A DNA stretch of 64,000 nucleotides from contig JAAONU010000016.1 of assembly GCA_012932295.1 (NCBI GenBank), positions 37,913,241 to 37,977,240 on the forward strand, in the 5' to 3' direction. Under the pieces are notes generated by a model. It made no database searches, was not told the DNA's origin, and saw nothing but the letters and a program-made list of their open reading frames with translations. The position numbers and the translations under genes are program-made. Numbering within the stretch: the first letter of the stretch is position 1; every line of letters begins with the position of its first letter. Below, one piece after another: positions 1-12,160 of this stretch. Origin of the DNA: Cyclina sinensis. Taxonomy: Eukaryota > Mollusca > Bivalvia > Venerida > Veneridae.

Positions 1-319
1 CCACAAGGAGAGGAGCTAAGTGCTAAGTTGAGGCCTCAAAGTGTCTTGGAAGCTTAGTCATGCCTAGACAGCTGCATTCAGTTCCTACTGTTAGACAACC
101 AGGTTTCACAGCCTTTGGCCCAACCCACTGAGGAGGCCAAGCCAGAAGGACCTGAGGTGCCTGTTGTGCCATCTGGTTAGTCCTCTGTAAGACCATATGA
201 TAAAGACGGACAGACTGACCGAGGGATTTATCCAAAGCCATGCTAACAGACAGTTTTTCAGGTACGGCAGACTTCTCCAACTAAACCAAGTCACAAGCCT
301 AGCCACAAGGGTTCTGAAG

Positions 320-2127
320 CCTTGTGGGATAACAAGAGGTTGTGTAATGAGTGTTGCAGTTTTACTGCCAATATGTTAATGTTGGGTAGGGAGGTGAATG
401 CTCATCTAATGTTTCCACCGGTTGAGGGCCAGTCTCGCAATGACTATTCACAGGAATTGGTCCAAAAGATGCAGAAAGTGCACGAGATTGCCTGTAAGAT
501 GACGAAAAGTTCCTCCTGTAGAATGAAGCTTAACTATGATTTGTTTTTATTAGAAGAAACTACTAAGTAGGTGATAGAGTTTACTTACTGGACACTGCTG
601 TGTTTAAGGGCATGCATCACAAGTTCTGTCCACTGTGGAAAGAACTAGGGGTGATAGTGTCCAAATTATCATCCCTTCTTTTTAGGGTCAAGCTGCGTAA
701 TGCTGTCTTGGTAGTTAACCATGATAGACTAAAGTGGTGTAACGACAGGGAGGTGCCTAGGTAGATTAAGCACTGGGAGCATAATCCTGTTGAAGTAGTA
801 GCCACCAAGGGCAATGACAGAGTTTATTGCCTTTACAGGAAACCCTGGCAAGGGAGATTTATGATCCAGTGTGACTTCTGTAAGGAGTGGCTTCAAGAGT
901 CATGTGTGGCAATAAACCAGTACAAGTGTCCGGATTGCCAAAAAAGTTCCAGAATGATTACAACTAATAACTATTTTCATTTCAGTTATGACAGAGAAGA
1001 CAGAAGATCGTGCTGGTTTGGGGCGGGTGTTGAGGAACACCCACAGGAGCCAGTTGTGTCCCCTGGAGGGCCTGGAAGAAAGGGCCGCCTCCAGCAGACG
1101 ACCGGACCAAACTGATTTCTTGTTAGGCTAGGTCTAATTGGCTAAGCATAGGGAAAGGCACCCATGGTTGAAGGATCTTGCCAGAGAGCTTGATACCCTT
1201 CAATTTCATTCCTGTAAATGGATATCCTAAAATGTGAGCTGACTAGGGCCCATTCAAAGGCATGTCTGGAAGCATGCTCCTTCTGTAAGAAGGAACATCT
1301 GGCCCCAGTTTGACCCCGGGACCGAGTATACCTGGGAGCACCTGGAGCTAGTAGACTTAGCTGAGCAATGTTTGCTAGCTGAGGAAGCTGGAAGTGAAAC
1401 AGGATCAGTCCCATCCGGCACTGCTAAAAAGTTACTGGGAAGGAGCCCAGTACACACTTCAGGAGGTGCAAAACTTGTTAGTCCAGTTAAGCCTCGCCTA
1501 CAAGAGGGTGAGGAAGGCAAAGCCCATCAGGGACTGCAGCGGTTGCGGATAGGCAGGCACCACAGAGACCTGTTGGACAGAACCTGGGCCGAGCCTAGGT
1601 GGTCCAACAGAGGGGTGGTAGCCAGCCAAGCGTGTCAGTAAGGGTATCAAGACTCTCTGCTTGAAAGGATGCCATACAGGCTGTAGTCTCTGTGACTGGG
1701 AAGGGTTAGTACCCTTTAAAGCAAAGCAGAATGGGCCATGCTGCAGACCATACAGCTTCCACTGGGAGTGGGGCCAGCAAGCCCAAACTGTCCCTGGAAG
1801 AACCTGCAAGCAGCAACTTTTTGGGGGCACATTGGGAACTCAGCGACTTGGTCACTTACCTGGAGTCAATGAAGCCATTGACCACAGTGGAGAAGTTGGA
1901 AGCTGGAGACTGTGCAGGCGATGAAGGATTTGTGCTGGGTAGCAAAGGTGTCAGTGCCCAAGGAGATAGCACTGGGGCCAGAAGGCAATGGTGTTTTTGC
2001 CTTGGTGCACTGGCGGTTCCTTTTGACCATGGTGCCAGTGCTAGAGCAACAGCAGTTGGTGACACTCAAAAAGCACTTTGAGTTGTCAGAGGAAGACTCA
2101 GCCAATCTCACTGAACTGTCAATTTGA
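320..2127 (+). mobile_element. Decayed Ty3/gypsy retrotransposon pol 3' part: integrase C-terminus plus PHD-like finger
   Basis: About 322-570 encodes a stretch with the LMLGREVNAHL and PPVEGQ motifs typical of the Ty3/gypsy integrase C-terminal region. In another frame, 603-960 continues with the integrase tail (PLWKELGVIVSKL, then VVNHDRLK) and runs straight into a PHD-finger-like segment: YCLYRKPWQGRFMIQCDFC, then a Trp-containing spacer and CPDC. Breaks are visible: a frame change between 570 and 603, an in-frame TAG at 762-764, a Tyr where the second zinc Cys is expected and a Gln where the zinc His is expected. The downstream reading frames to about 2127 (one ends in LSEEDSANLTEL) look coding-like and may be the rest of the polyprotein, but I do not recognise them. 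No LTR pair was found. The region is GC-richer than its neighbours. It is probably an inactive copy inside a WDR91 intron. Confidence 0.75.
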
Positions 2128-3316
2128 CAGTCACTGTCACCTTGACAGGACCATGTGAGATTCAGGAATGATCAATCCGTCTCTGGTTGAGATGGCTGAT
2201 CTGGACCATGCTTCATTGCCAGAGTCAGAGCAATAAATCTGATAAGTCTTTGCTTACAATGTTGTTTTTGTTGCAAGGCCACGGCTCAGTTCAAAGGGAG
2301 CAGTTGATTCACCTTAACTGCTTCTCAGCGTCGTAAGGCAAAAGTGGCTTGCAGTGTTCCCTAACACCTAAATGGGGTTCATTGTGATAGCCTGCAAGAC
2401 TGATGACCATGTTACAGAACTCCTAAAGCTTGAACCTTCTCAGCTGCTTCTGGAGACAAATGCTCCCTATTTAAGCCCACCAGGCAATAAAAGATCCAAT
2501 CCTGCCATGATATGATGGGTTGCATCCAGGATAGACGAGCATAAAGCACACCTATTGATTAGTTAATCAGTTAATTGGTAATAATTGCCTCGAGCCACTG
2601 GATGGTCATGGCAATTTTATGGGTTTATGATTTGGTGTGAAGGACCGCATTCGGGGCTCACTGAAATTTAAGTGTGAAATTTTGGCGTTTTAATAACAAG
2701 TAATACTTAAATTTGATTTTTTGGGGAAATATATGGACCAATTTTTTAAGGAGTTTGGATCCAGGAAGCTGAAATGCAGTAAAAAAAAAAAATCTATTTT
2801 CTAAAGCTTTGCTTGTAACAAATGAAACAACAAACTAGTTGTGACACTTGTTATCAATGTAGTAATGAACAGTCTCAAAATTACTGATACAAATTTTTGT
2901 GTTGTTGTTTTAATGCTTTTCTAGCCAGTAGGTATTTCTCATTCTCTGAAATTTATTTTTCTGCACCTTGATTCTAAGCTATGGTCTGAACTGTATTCAA
3001 TTTTGTGATTCAATTTGAAAATGTACATGATAAAATGCAGCTCAGTAGCATGAAATTTACACATACCTGACTCAACAAAATGAAGGGCTTTTCATGAACT
3101 GAAACAGAAAAAAGTCCAAGTTTATATGCATCTTTAAAAATGAAGTAAAATGTTTGTTCAACTTATACTGAAGCCAGAAGACTTGCAGTGCATTAAACAC
3201 AAATACAAATCAAATACCAAATTTTCAATGAAGCTATCCTTAGTATTATACAGGAGTCTCACAGAAAAAAGAATAATAAGTATCCATTTTTCACAAATTC
3301 AATTCTGACATCTTAC
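2128..3316. other. Intronic or flanking sequence, no gene seen
   Basis: The GC-richer composition of the Ty3 relic continues to roughly 2,600, with an AATAAA-like site near 2,485 that could belong to the element's 3' end. From 2,650 the DNA is AT-rich and holds no coding segment I can support. A WD40 exon of WDR91 was looked for on the minus strand and not found. Confidence 0.5.
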
Positions 3317-6300
3317 TAATCTCTAAAGTCTTTGGCTCTCCCTGGGTTGCACCTTGATGGGTGCCCATTCCAACAGAGGTTGGTGGGAATGTTTGCATCT
3401 CTTCTGATTTACTGGGCACACCTGTACCCAACATGGTTGCTGTTGCTTGGGGCGATACAGTCTCCATGGAATCGCTAGCAGAAGATGGTACTGATGCAGA
3501 ATCTGAGGATTTTGAACTTGAAGAATACATGGTGGTCTACAGAGAAAAATACTTACAGATTTAGCAAAACTCAGCTCATTTCACAAGAATGCTGTAATGC
3601 AGAATGATAAAAATTTACCTAGTTTTTTCAAAAGGTGCTTCACACCCTCCTTTATTTAATGTCAGGTTGTACCACAATCTCTTGATTTGTGTCAGACGTG
3701 CTGACCACAAGGCCACTGAGGACGTGCTACATTTATTCAATGTATCTTTATTATCAGATTGGTGACATTTTAATTATCAGGGAACATAAAGTTTTCATTA
3801 TTAATCATCATATTATGCAATATGCACCTTGAGCTATCAACTAGCAAATTGGATAGAAGTAAAGAGTTTGCCATCAAAGCTTAACATACTGTTCTGCTTT
3901 CAGAGGAATGCAGAAATTCATGGCCAAAGATAAAGAATATCATATATATTACACACAATGAAAATATAGCAACAAGGGAAATGCTTAACTATGTGGCCAA
4001 AAAAAAACCTTTGTTTCAAGAAAACTCTTGCTAGCTGTCCTTCTTGTACTGCGAGGTGATGATTTAGCTGCCGTGACATCAGTCCCACATTCTGATAAAG
4101 ACCTTGAATAAGTTACAGCACTGTCCTGTTTCCCCTCTACTAGTTTCTGAAAGATATTTTTTGTTACAACATTGATATTCATTTGTTTATAACATGAAGT
4201 TCATTGCAGTTTTAGTAAAATTTACTAATAATACGGGTCACAAACAGGTCTTTATAATGAAAAGGTCTTAATAGACAAATAATTTGTTCTAATCTTTTGA
4301 ATTTTGTTCATTTAAATTGTTCATTATCACACAATATTGAAACAAGAGGGCCATGATGGCCCTGAATCGCTCACCTGATAGACCATGAAACGATATTGTA
4401 GACATAATGAGGAGAGAATTGGTGAAAGAAGGGCATGTGTCCACACTTGCTGATTGGTGAAGTTTTAACTTTACATGAACTGTTTTAATAATTTCTGACT
4501 TTTGTGTTAGGGTATATGCTATTTTGAGACAGTATTTAAGTTACATAATGGTATGCAGTTAACCTGTGTTGGTAAATTCTGTACCAGTACAGAATTTGAG
4601 AGCACGTTATGACACACAAGATAGGTGATCCACAGACCATGGACTGTACGTACTGAACTCAGCAGTTGGGAAGACCGAAGCAAACTTTGCAGACTAAGAT
4701 CAGATGGCTATATAAACTATATATAAAATGAATTGACTATAGGGGGGGGTCAATTTGACCCCGGGGATCATGATTTGAGCAAACTTGGTTAAGGTCTACT
4801 AGGTCATGCTACATGCAAAATTTCTAAGCTCTAGGCTTTCTGGTTCTGGAGTAGAAGATTTTTTGAAGTTTTTCCAATATAAACTCTAAATAAAATCAAC
4901 TGACCCCCAGGCGGGGTCAATTTGACCCCGGGGATCATGATTTGAGCAAACTTGGTAGAAGTCTACTAGTTAATGCTACATGCAAAATATCTAAGCTCCA
5001 GGCCTGCAGTTCTGGAGAAGAAGATTTTTGAAGTTTTTCCTATATAAACTATATATAAAATGAATTGACTATGGGGCGGGGTCAATTTGACCCCGGGGAT
5101 CATGATTTAAGCAAACTTGGTAATGGTCTACTAGGTAATGCTACATGCAAAATATCTAAGCTCCAGGCTTTGTGGTTCTGGAGAAGAAGATTTTTGAAGT
5201 TTTTCCTATATAAACTCTATATAAAATCAATTGACCCCCGGGCGGGGTCAACTTGACCCCGGGGATCATGATTTGAGCAAACTTGGTAGAAGTCTACTAG
5301 GTAATGCTACATGCAAAATATCTAAGCTCCAGGCTTTGTGGTTCTGGAGAAGAAGATTTTTGAAGTTTTTCCTATATAAACTCTATATAAAATCAATTGA
5401 CCCCCGGGGCGGGGTCAATCTGACCCCGGGGATCATGATTTGAGCAAACTTGGTTAAGGTCTACTTGGTTATGCTACATGCAAAATATCTAAGCTCTAGC
5501 CTTTGTGGTTCTGGAGAAGAAGATTTTTGAAGTTTTTCCTATATAAACTCTATATAAAATTAACTGACCCCCGGGCGGGATCAACTTGACCCCGGGGATC
5601 ATGATTTGAGCAAACTTGGTAGAAGTCTACTAGTTAATGCTACATGCAAAATATCTAAGCGCCAGGCTTTGTGGTTCTGGAGAAGAAGATTTTTGAAGTT
5701 TTTCCTATATAAATTCTAAGTAAAATCTATTTACCCCCGGGGCTGAACCAGTTTGACCCCGGAAGTCATGATTTGAGCAAACTTGACAGAGGTCCCCTAG
5801 ATGATGCTTCATACCAAATATGAAAGCTCTGGGCCTTGTTATTTCAGACAAGAAGATTTTTGAAATTTCCATTTTAAAAACACCTTTTAGGGCCTCACAG
5901 CCATATTGTGCATTGGACCGGAACCATTTGAGCAAACTTGGTAAAGGGACATCTAAGGACCATTAGTATGAAGTTATTTTAAAATTGGGCCAGGGGTTTA
6001 GGAGGAGATGTCATTTAAAGAAAATGTTGACGACGGACGACGGACGGACGACGGACGCCGGACACAAGGGTATCCTAATAGCTCACTCTGTCACTGCGTG
6101 ACAGGTGAGCTAAAAACTAGAACTGTGTCCATAGGACACGGATGCCCCCACTATGCATAAGTGCTCATAAACAAGAGCATGTATATCCTGTATGTAAGAT
6201 TTTTTCTGTACATATACCTAAAATGATCTACAGGTAACCTTATGTACATGTTAAATTAAATTACAAATGTAAAATTTATATGTTCAATTATTTATATGGT

Positions 6301-9300
6301 ATATAATGAAAAAATCAACAAAGGACCATAATTCTGTTAAATATGGTCACAGCAAAAATTCCTTCCTTTACTACCATCTACACATTAAAGCTGTTCATCC
6401 CTGGAAGTTTAAGCAAAATCTGCCATCTGGTTTAAGAGAAGTTGCGTTCACAAAATTTCAATATGGTATATAGTGAAAAAATCAACAAAGGACCATAAGT
6501 CTGTTAAATTTGGTCGCAGCAAAAATTCCTTCCTTTACTACCATCTACACATTAAGGTTGTTCATCCCTGGAAGTTTAAGCAAAATCTGCCATCCAGTTT
6601 AAGAGGAGTTGCATTCACAAAATTTCTATATGGTATATAGTGAAAAAATCAACAAAGGGCCATAATTCTGTTAAATTTGGTCGCAGCAAAAATTCCTTTC
6701 TTTACTACCATCTACACATTAAGGTTGTTCATCCCTGGAAGTTTAAGCAAAATCTGCCATCCGGTTTAAGAGGAGTTGCATTCACAAAATTTCTAGTGAA
6801 AAAATCAACAAAGGGCCATAATTCTGTTAAATTTGGTCGCAGCGAAAATTCCTTCCTTTACTACCATCTACACATAAAGGTTGTTCATCCCTGGAAGTTT
6901 AAGCAAAATCTGCCATCGGGTTTAAGAGGAGTTGCGTTCACAAGATTTCGGGACAGACGGACGTACGGACGGACGGACAAGTGCAACGCTATATGCACCC
7001 CACTTTGTGGGAGCATAAAAATGCTGAACATTTATCCAAGGACTCTTAATCCAAATAAGACTGTCACCTTTTGGCAAACAGTATGCCTGAATAATAAGAA
7101 ATTTGAGAATAATTTTGCTAAAAAAGGAAGAAATAAGACTTTTTCATTTTCTTCAATTTTTGATACTGAAATGTTTGAAACAATAGATCTGTTAGATCCA
7201 AAATACTGATTTTCTGTCTGATGTATGATAATTATGATACTAAACACTAGTGTCAATAGTGACTTTACTGTAATATATTTCAAAATGCCTATCAACTTGC
7301 GATGCTTAGTAAGTCTCAGGAGATGTCTAATAAGCTTATAATTTTATTTTTCTGACAGAAACTTATATCAACCCCATGATAATGTACTTAAAACTAATTC
7401 TGAGCATAAGTTAACATTTCTATAGGTGGCTATTAGTCACTCAGGGAAGTATTTATAAGAATATAAAATGTTTTAAATCCAGAAACATTTTTTCTCTTTA
7501 ATTTGGTTTTAGTTTTTAATACCACTTTGTTAAATTAACAGAATATATTACTTTCAAACCTTATCCTCTTTTTGTTTAGTTCTTTCTGAGCTCACTTCAA
7601 ATAGCTCTTTCCTTTTCTGCTTTGCTTCTTCCAATTTCTTTATTTTCTGATTGGCTGCTGGCACTTCTGTAAAATTTTGATTGATTAATGAATCTGCAAC
7701 CTGATTGGCTGCTACTGATTCCTGGCTTTGTGTCTTGCTTGTCTTTCCTTGTTTCCTCTGCCTTGTTATTACTGGTAGAAGCTTGGAACCAGGGCTTTTT
7801 GCTGACCGAGCCTCTTTGGTTCCAATCATAGACATTTTTATATTATTATCATCTTTCTTCTTGATCACAGGAGAAGTTTTCTCTGTCTTCTTGCCAAGAT
7901 GAAGAGGTGAGGATGTGAAAGGGAACTTCTTTGGTGATTTTGTTGTTTCTGGTATGGCAGTGTCTCTGTCAATCAGCAATACTAAACAAGTAAATCCTAA
8001 GTACTCACTGATGTCAACACAGAATTTGCTGAAACAATCTAATTGAAGTGAAAATTAAATGCTTCTTGATAAATGACTTACAAATGTTTTACATCTTTGC
8101 GATGAAAAAAAGCTTACTGGTAATGTTAAAAGCTCAAGCTCAGTTCTTATGGGTCCAAACCGAAACTCTCTAAATGAGTTTAAAACACTATGCAAAAAGA
8201 TCTTATTAGGCTCAGCCTCAGACAACCAAGATCTGAGTGTTTAAATGTAAGTTACTTTTTACTTTCATAAGTAATTGATTCAAGATTATGATTGACATTT
8301 ACTGACCTGAAAGGAAAATGATTTCATTTTAAATAATCAAGAAAAGTTCAATATGCCTGAGAGAAACTATAACTTACTCTCCCAATGAGGAGAAGTCGTA
8401 CAAAAGATCCATGTGACTTCGGTCTGCCAAGTAACTTTCTCTATTGACTGCCTTTGATACCAAGTTAGGCCTTTCTCCTAATGACTGAAGCTGAAATGAC
8501 CATGACCATGAAAAGGTCAAGTAAATTCAATATAAACAGTATGTTAATAAAGTGTCACTTCACAAAATTAATGCTGACAGTTTCATGATAAATAAGGGAA
8601 AGTAAGGTTGGCAAGGCTGAATAGAATTTACTGAAAAATATTTCATATTGTACAAATGTCTATGTAAATGAAAACCTATTACAGAATTTTTTTTATCCCG
8701 GCAGAAAACGAGAAAAATATGTCTTAAAGCCACTGACTCACAGATGGGTCAAAGATGCACAAAAAGAAAATATTTACATATAGAAATTCTAGTTGTAATT
8801 GTGAAGAACATCTCAAAACTAAGTTACTGTTTCATTTTTGTTTTACAGAAACATATCATTTTTTAAAAGTTTTACACACTTTTATCAGTAAGAAATTTAT
8901 CCCGTTAGTCACGGGATAGATACTTTATTAATACTATTGATACTGAGCCCCGAAAATAACTAGTCTCTGCGGCTCAGTGGTTTTGATTGTTGCCCTTAAT
9001 TTTACCAACAGAAAGGGCATGGGTTCAAATCCAGAAGTGGTGCTTTGACCTTTGAGCTGAGGACCAGTCATTCTGGGGTCAAGGTCAAATAATTATAGGT
9101 CAATGGGAAGGTCTTGTCCAGAGTGGTTTTGTGTCCAAGTATGAAGTATATCCACTAGCTAATAAGAAAGTTTTGGCCAATGTTCAAGTTTTTGGAAATT
9201 GGATCTTCAAGGTGAAGGTCATTCAGGGGTCAAGGTCAAATATATTACATAATAAGGTAAAGAATTAAATCTTTCGTTACATATAACAGCAGTTTTATTT

Positions 9301-12160
9301 TTTACCTGTTGTTTCAGCCTTTCATTTTCCTCTTGTAATTCTCTGATCTGTCTGTGTTCTGCTTCAAAGTTCAAAAGTACAGGCCCTGGTAAGACATTGT
9401 TAAGGAAGAACAGCACCAATATATACAAAGGCTTGTGTATATTTATCCAACAATAGAGTATATTTATCCAACAATACCTGTTCAATAGTGTCCTTTTAAG
9501 AATATCACACACATATATATGTACCAACTTGCAGACAATCACTAAATAATATTTGACTAGACAGAAAACAGCTTAATCAAAAATGAAGATTCACTTCTGT
9601 AAACATACAACTGTTTGAATTTGCATAATTCTATTTTAAAGCAACTGACTCACAGATGGGTCGACAATACATAAAAAGAAAATGTTTATACAAATAGAAA
9701 TTCTAGTTGTAATTGTGAAGAGCATCTTATTCTTGTATTAAACAGAAACACACCATAATATGAAGATTTACACACTTATATTTGGGAAAAAATTTACCCC
9801 ATAGTCAGGGTACAGATACATTATTTATACTGTTAATTTTCAAAATTAGTGATAGTCGCTGTGCCTCAGTGGTTCTGGTCACTGCTCTTAATTTTACTGA
9901 CCGAAAGGTTTGAATCTTGTTGAAATCATTTTTTTTCTTCAGTTTTCATGCTGTATAGAAGCATAAAATTATGTTTTTCTATAGTATATTATCTTCTCTT
10001 TGATTTTAAAGAAAAAAAAGCTAATTTCCGTGAGTCAGTCGCTTTAAAATAAATAAATAAAAAGAAATATAGATTACAGAAAATTAGTAATTCTTAAGTA
10101 TTAGCCAAAAACTAAATGGACAACTTATTTTATCACTGATCCTGACAAAACTTCACTTTAACAAAGGATATGCATGGCTTGCAGAATGACACTTAGGAAA
10201 TTGTTAAGTGACAGGAAAAATGTATCTTGCCACTGTATAGTGAAATATGTTGAGAAATGACTGTTTTCCTTTGGATTCCTCACAAATGGAAAAGCTGTAA
10301 AAAGAATATTTTAATGAAAATTCAAGAGAAATGTGAAATATCAATCTTTGGAAGGTTAAAACAAAATTTCATGCTAAGAAAATAATCACTAAGACTTTCG
10401 ACAACTCTTCATAAATCGTAAGTTGGAAGAATTTGGTATATATTTTATGTTACATTTCAAAATTAAGTCCATTAAATTCTTAGAATAAATGACATATTTA
10501 TAAGGCTTTCCGTTATTTTCATTTTGTGATCACATAAATATAATCACAAACAACAAAAATAAATGCATAACTGTAACAACAAATACCAAAGCAAATTTAC
10601 CTAATGAACAGTCTATAAAAAGTATAGGGTAGTTAATTTCCAATGGAATGTGTGAAAAAACAAAACTATAAACATTTCAGAAAAAAATATAATGCAGTGC
10701 TTACAAAACCAATCTTTGAATTCAACCTGTGTCTGCAGTATTTCTGTCATACGTTCAAAGAATTCATGTATTTTATCTTGTTTGTTGTTCTGTGAAGCAA
10801 TGACAAGGTAGTATTTCAGCAGACCAATTTCAAGCTTTCGCACACTGTTCATGTACCGTTGCTCCAGATGAGCAAACAATCGACTGTTTAGGAAGTTCCA
10901 ATAGTCTCGTAGATTTGCCAAATCATAGCTGGTAACATATGACTGCAGCTGCTCCACAATCTTGTCAACCTGAAACATTGAAAAGAACCTGTAAGTACTG
11001 TAATACTTTCAAGTACAGTGCATTATCAACATGATAACAGCTTAAAAAATTGGAACAGAGTGCACTTGTTTAAATATAAAATGGAGTGAATATGAAGTCA
11101 CAAACCTATCAGAAAGTACATGTATGAAAATGAAAAACACTTTTTCCTTTTCATTTTTTATATTTTTTCTCTATGTTAATTGTGCTTGGAAAGAAGTGTT
11201 TATTGCTTATTTTGTTTGATATTTATATGCTTTCAGTGGTGTGCAAATATGACAGAAACAAGAAATGCCGCAATCCGATGAAACCAGGTTTTCAACGTTC
11301 ATGTTTCACAAAGCTTTGTCATCATTTGCCCTGGTGCATATTGTCTGCAATTTTGCAATTTGAACATTTTGGGGGGAATTATGGCCTTTTGATTTTTTAC
11401 ATATATTATGCAAATGAAATGACATGGCAAGATGTGGTGAAAAACTTTCAGTATCTTTGAATCGGAATTAAATAAAATTGTTGTGCAGCTAAGGTATTTT
11501 AAATTTGTCTCTTGCATCCCAAAGAAAGCTTGGACACAGGTGAAAACTTGTACATCAGATATACATGTAATAAAATATGGAGATATATTAAAAACGAAAG
11601 TAAAAGTGGAATTTTCAGAAACAAGACAGATTCTATCTATCTATCTTCCATTAACGTCGAACCCCTTTCCACGCGTCGGGAACAAAAGAGAAAGATTATA
11701 GTGAATAAAAATGTAGAAATGAAAGAAGTAAAGATAAAATTTTTGGTTAAAAATATAAAAAGTCTTACTTGCAGGGAACTAGGGTGAGACATGTTCAATG
11801 CTACTTACTGCAGCATTGAACTGCTCTAGGGTGGGGAGGTGGGCAACATTAGGGGGAAGTTGGTATGAGAACTTATAATAATCCTTGGTTTCATGCTTTT
11901 TTATGAAGCTTACTAGTATACATCCAGTGGCACTACAAGTACAATCAGGAATTGTTTCATGTGTGTTCATCCATCATTTGCTACATATAGAGTGCAATTG
12001 ACAATGCCAGGGAATAAAACCTAATAAAAAGGATTACCCTAAAGCTTTTCTCCTTTTCATTTCTTAATTCTATCTCTAGATGTTTCAGAGTATTCGATAA
12101 ACCCCTGTAAAGTAAATAATCTTTCACAAATTCGTCTACTCTGCCAGCTGCAGTCGCCAT
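3317..12160 (-). CDS. WDR91: WD repeat-containing protein 91, N-terminal half (partial)
   Basis: WDR91 is known to act on endosomes as a Rab7 effector that restrains PI3P during early-to-late endosome conversion. Nine minus-strand coding exons can be traced: 12160-12038, 10969-10705, 10294-10163, 9385-9306, 8490-8378, 8028-8009, 7981-7560, 4146-4009 and 3536-3317. They total 1,513 nt (about 504 codons) with compatible phases throughout. The start is the ATG at 12160 (MATAAGRVDEF). Recognisable parts are the VDKIVEQL-FKDWF helical N-terminus, the QWQDTFF-FLSVI segment, PVLLNFEAEHRQ followed by a short coiled coil (ELQEENERLKQQ), then a long Ser/Lys-rich linker ending in a 73-codon Ser/Thr/Pro-rich exon. 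The C-terminal WD40 domain (human protein about 747 aa) would lie left of position 1. The exon 3-4 junction gives HILW before PVLL, slightly longer than the human protein, so that donor is the least certain. The last exon ends in phase 1. Confidence 0.9.
4345..6112. mobile_element. Tandem-core transposable element A (about 7 units of 166-167 bp)
   Basis: The left end reads AAGAGGGCCATGATGGCCCT followed by CGCTCACCTGA. The right end has a GACGGACGACGG microsatellite and then GCGTGACAGGTGAGCT, so CTCACCTG and CAGGTGAG form inverted termini. The core, from about 4,747 to 5,900, repeats a unit starting near TTTGACCCCGGGGATCATGA; boundaries near 4754, 4921, 5087, 5253, 5420, 5586 and 5753 give a 166-167 bp period. 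The last unit is the most diverged. Flanks plus a tandem core plus an ACGG microsatellite is the layout known for pearl/Helitron-like non-autonomous elements of bivalves. It lies in a WDR91 intron. Confidence 0.75.
6115..7020. mobile_element. Tandem-core transposable element B (4 units of about 167 bp)
   Basis: This element adjoins element A but is different in sequence. It begins near AACTAGAACTGTGTCCATAG with GATGCCCCCACT. Units containing AAAAAATCAACAAAGG begin near 6308, 6475, 6642 and 6797; the last has lost about 12 bp. A GGACGGACGGAC microsatellite follows (6,950-6,980), and the element ends in a hairpin, GCACCCCACTTTGTGGGAGC, before AT-rich DNA. A 3' hairpin of this kind is typical of Helitron-like ends. 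The open reading frame through the units is a by-product of the repeat, not a gene. Confidence 0.7.
8009..8028 (-). other. WDR91: 20-nt microexon of WDR91
   Basis: Between the 113-nt exon (8490-8378, ending in phase 2) and the 422-nt exon (starting at 7981 with two bases of a codon), direct joining would hit a stop. A 20-nt segment with a TTTCAG acceptor before it and a GTGAGT donor after it fixes both phases and encodes KFCVDI. The frame logic strongly supports inclusion. No transcript evidence was available. Confidence 0.7.
8724..9060 (+). mobile_element. Repeat copy with tRNA-like A/B boxes (copy 1)
   Basis: It starts at CTTAAAGCCACTGACTCACA and shares most of its length with the copy at 9,633-10,050. 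It contains GGCTCAGTGGTT (A-box-like, near 8,970) and GGTTCAAATCC (B-box, near 9,022), marks of a tRNA-derived SINE head. The right end merges into another repeat rich in GGGGTCAAGGTCAAAT (9,070-9,240). It lies in the WDR91 intron between the exons at 8490 and 9306. Confidence 0.6.
9633..10050. mobile_element. MITE with 21-bp TIRs carrying a tRNA-like segment (copy 2)
   Basis: The left terminus ATTTTAAAGCAACTGACTCAC (9,633-9,653) is matched by the reverse complement at 10,030-10,050 with one difference. The interior carries the same tRNA-like CCTCAGTGGTT block as copy 1, but with a decayed B-box. The element is about 418 bp and has no coding capacity. No clear target-site duplication was seen. 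Confidence 0.65.

Noticed and set aside
2116..2130. CTGTCAATTTGACAG palindrome as an LTR end or operator
   Set aside because: Short imperfect palindrome without a partner copy; no LTR pair could be found.
5065..5443. Plus-strand ORFs with WFWRRRFLKFFLYKLY
   Set aside because: They are repeated translations of the 167-bp core unit of element A.
6640..7209. 189-aa plus-strand ORF
   Set aside because: It reads through two units of tandem-core element B plus flanking DNA. The repeated peptide comes from the DNA repeat, with no known family.
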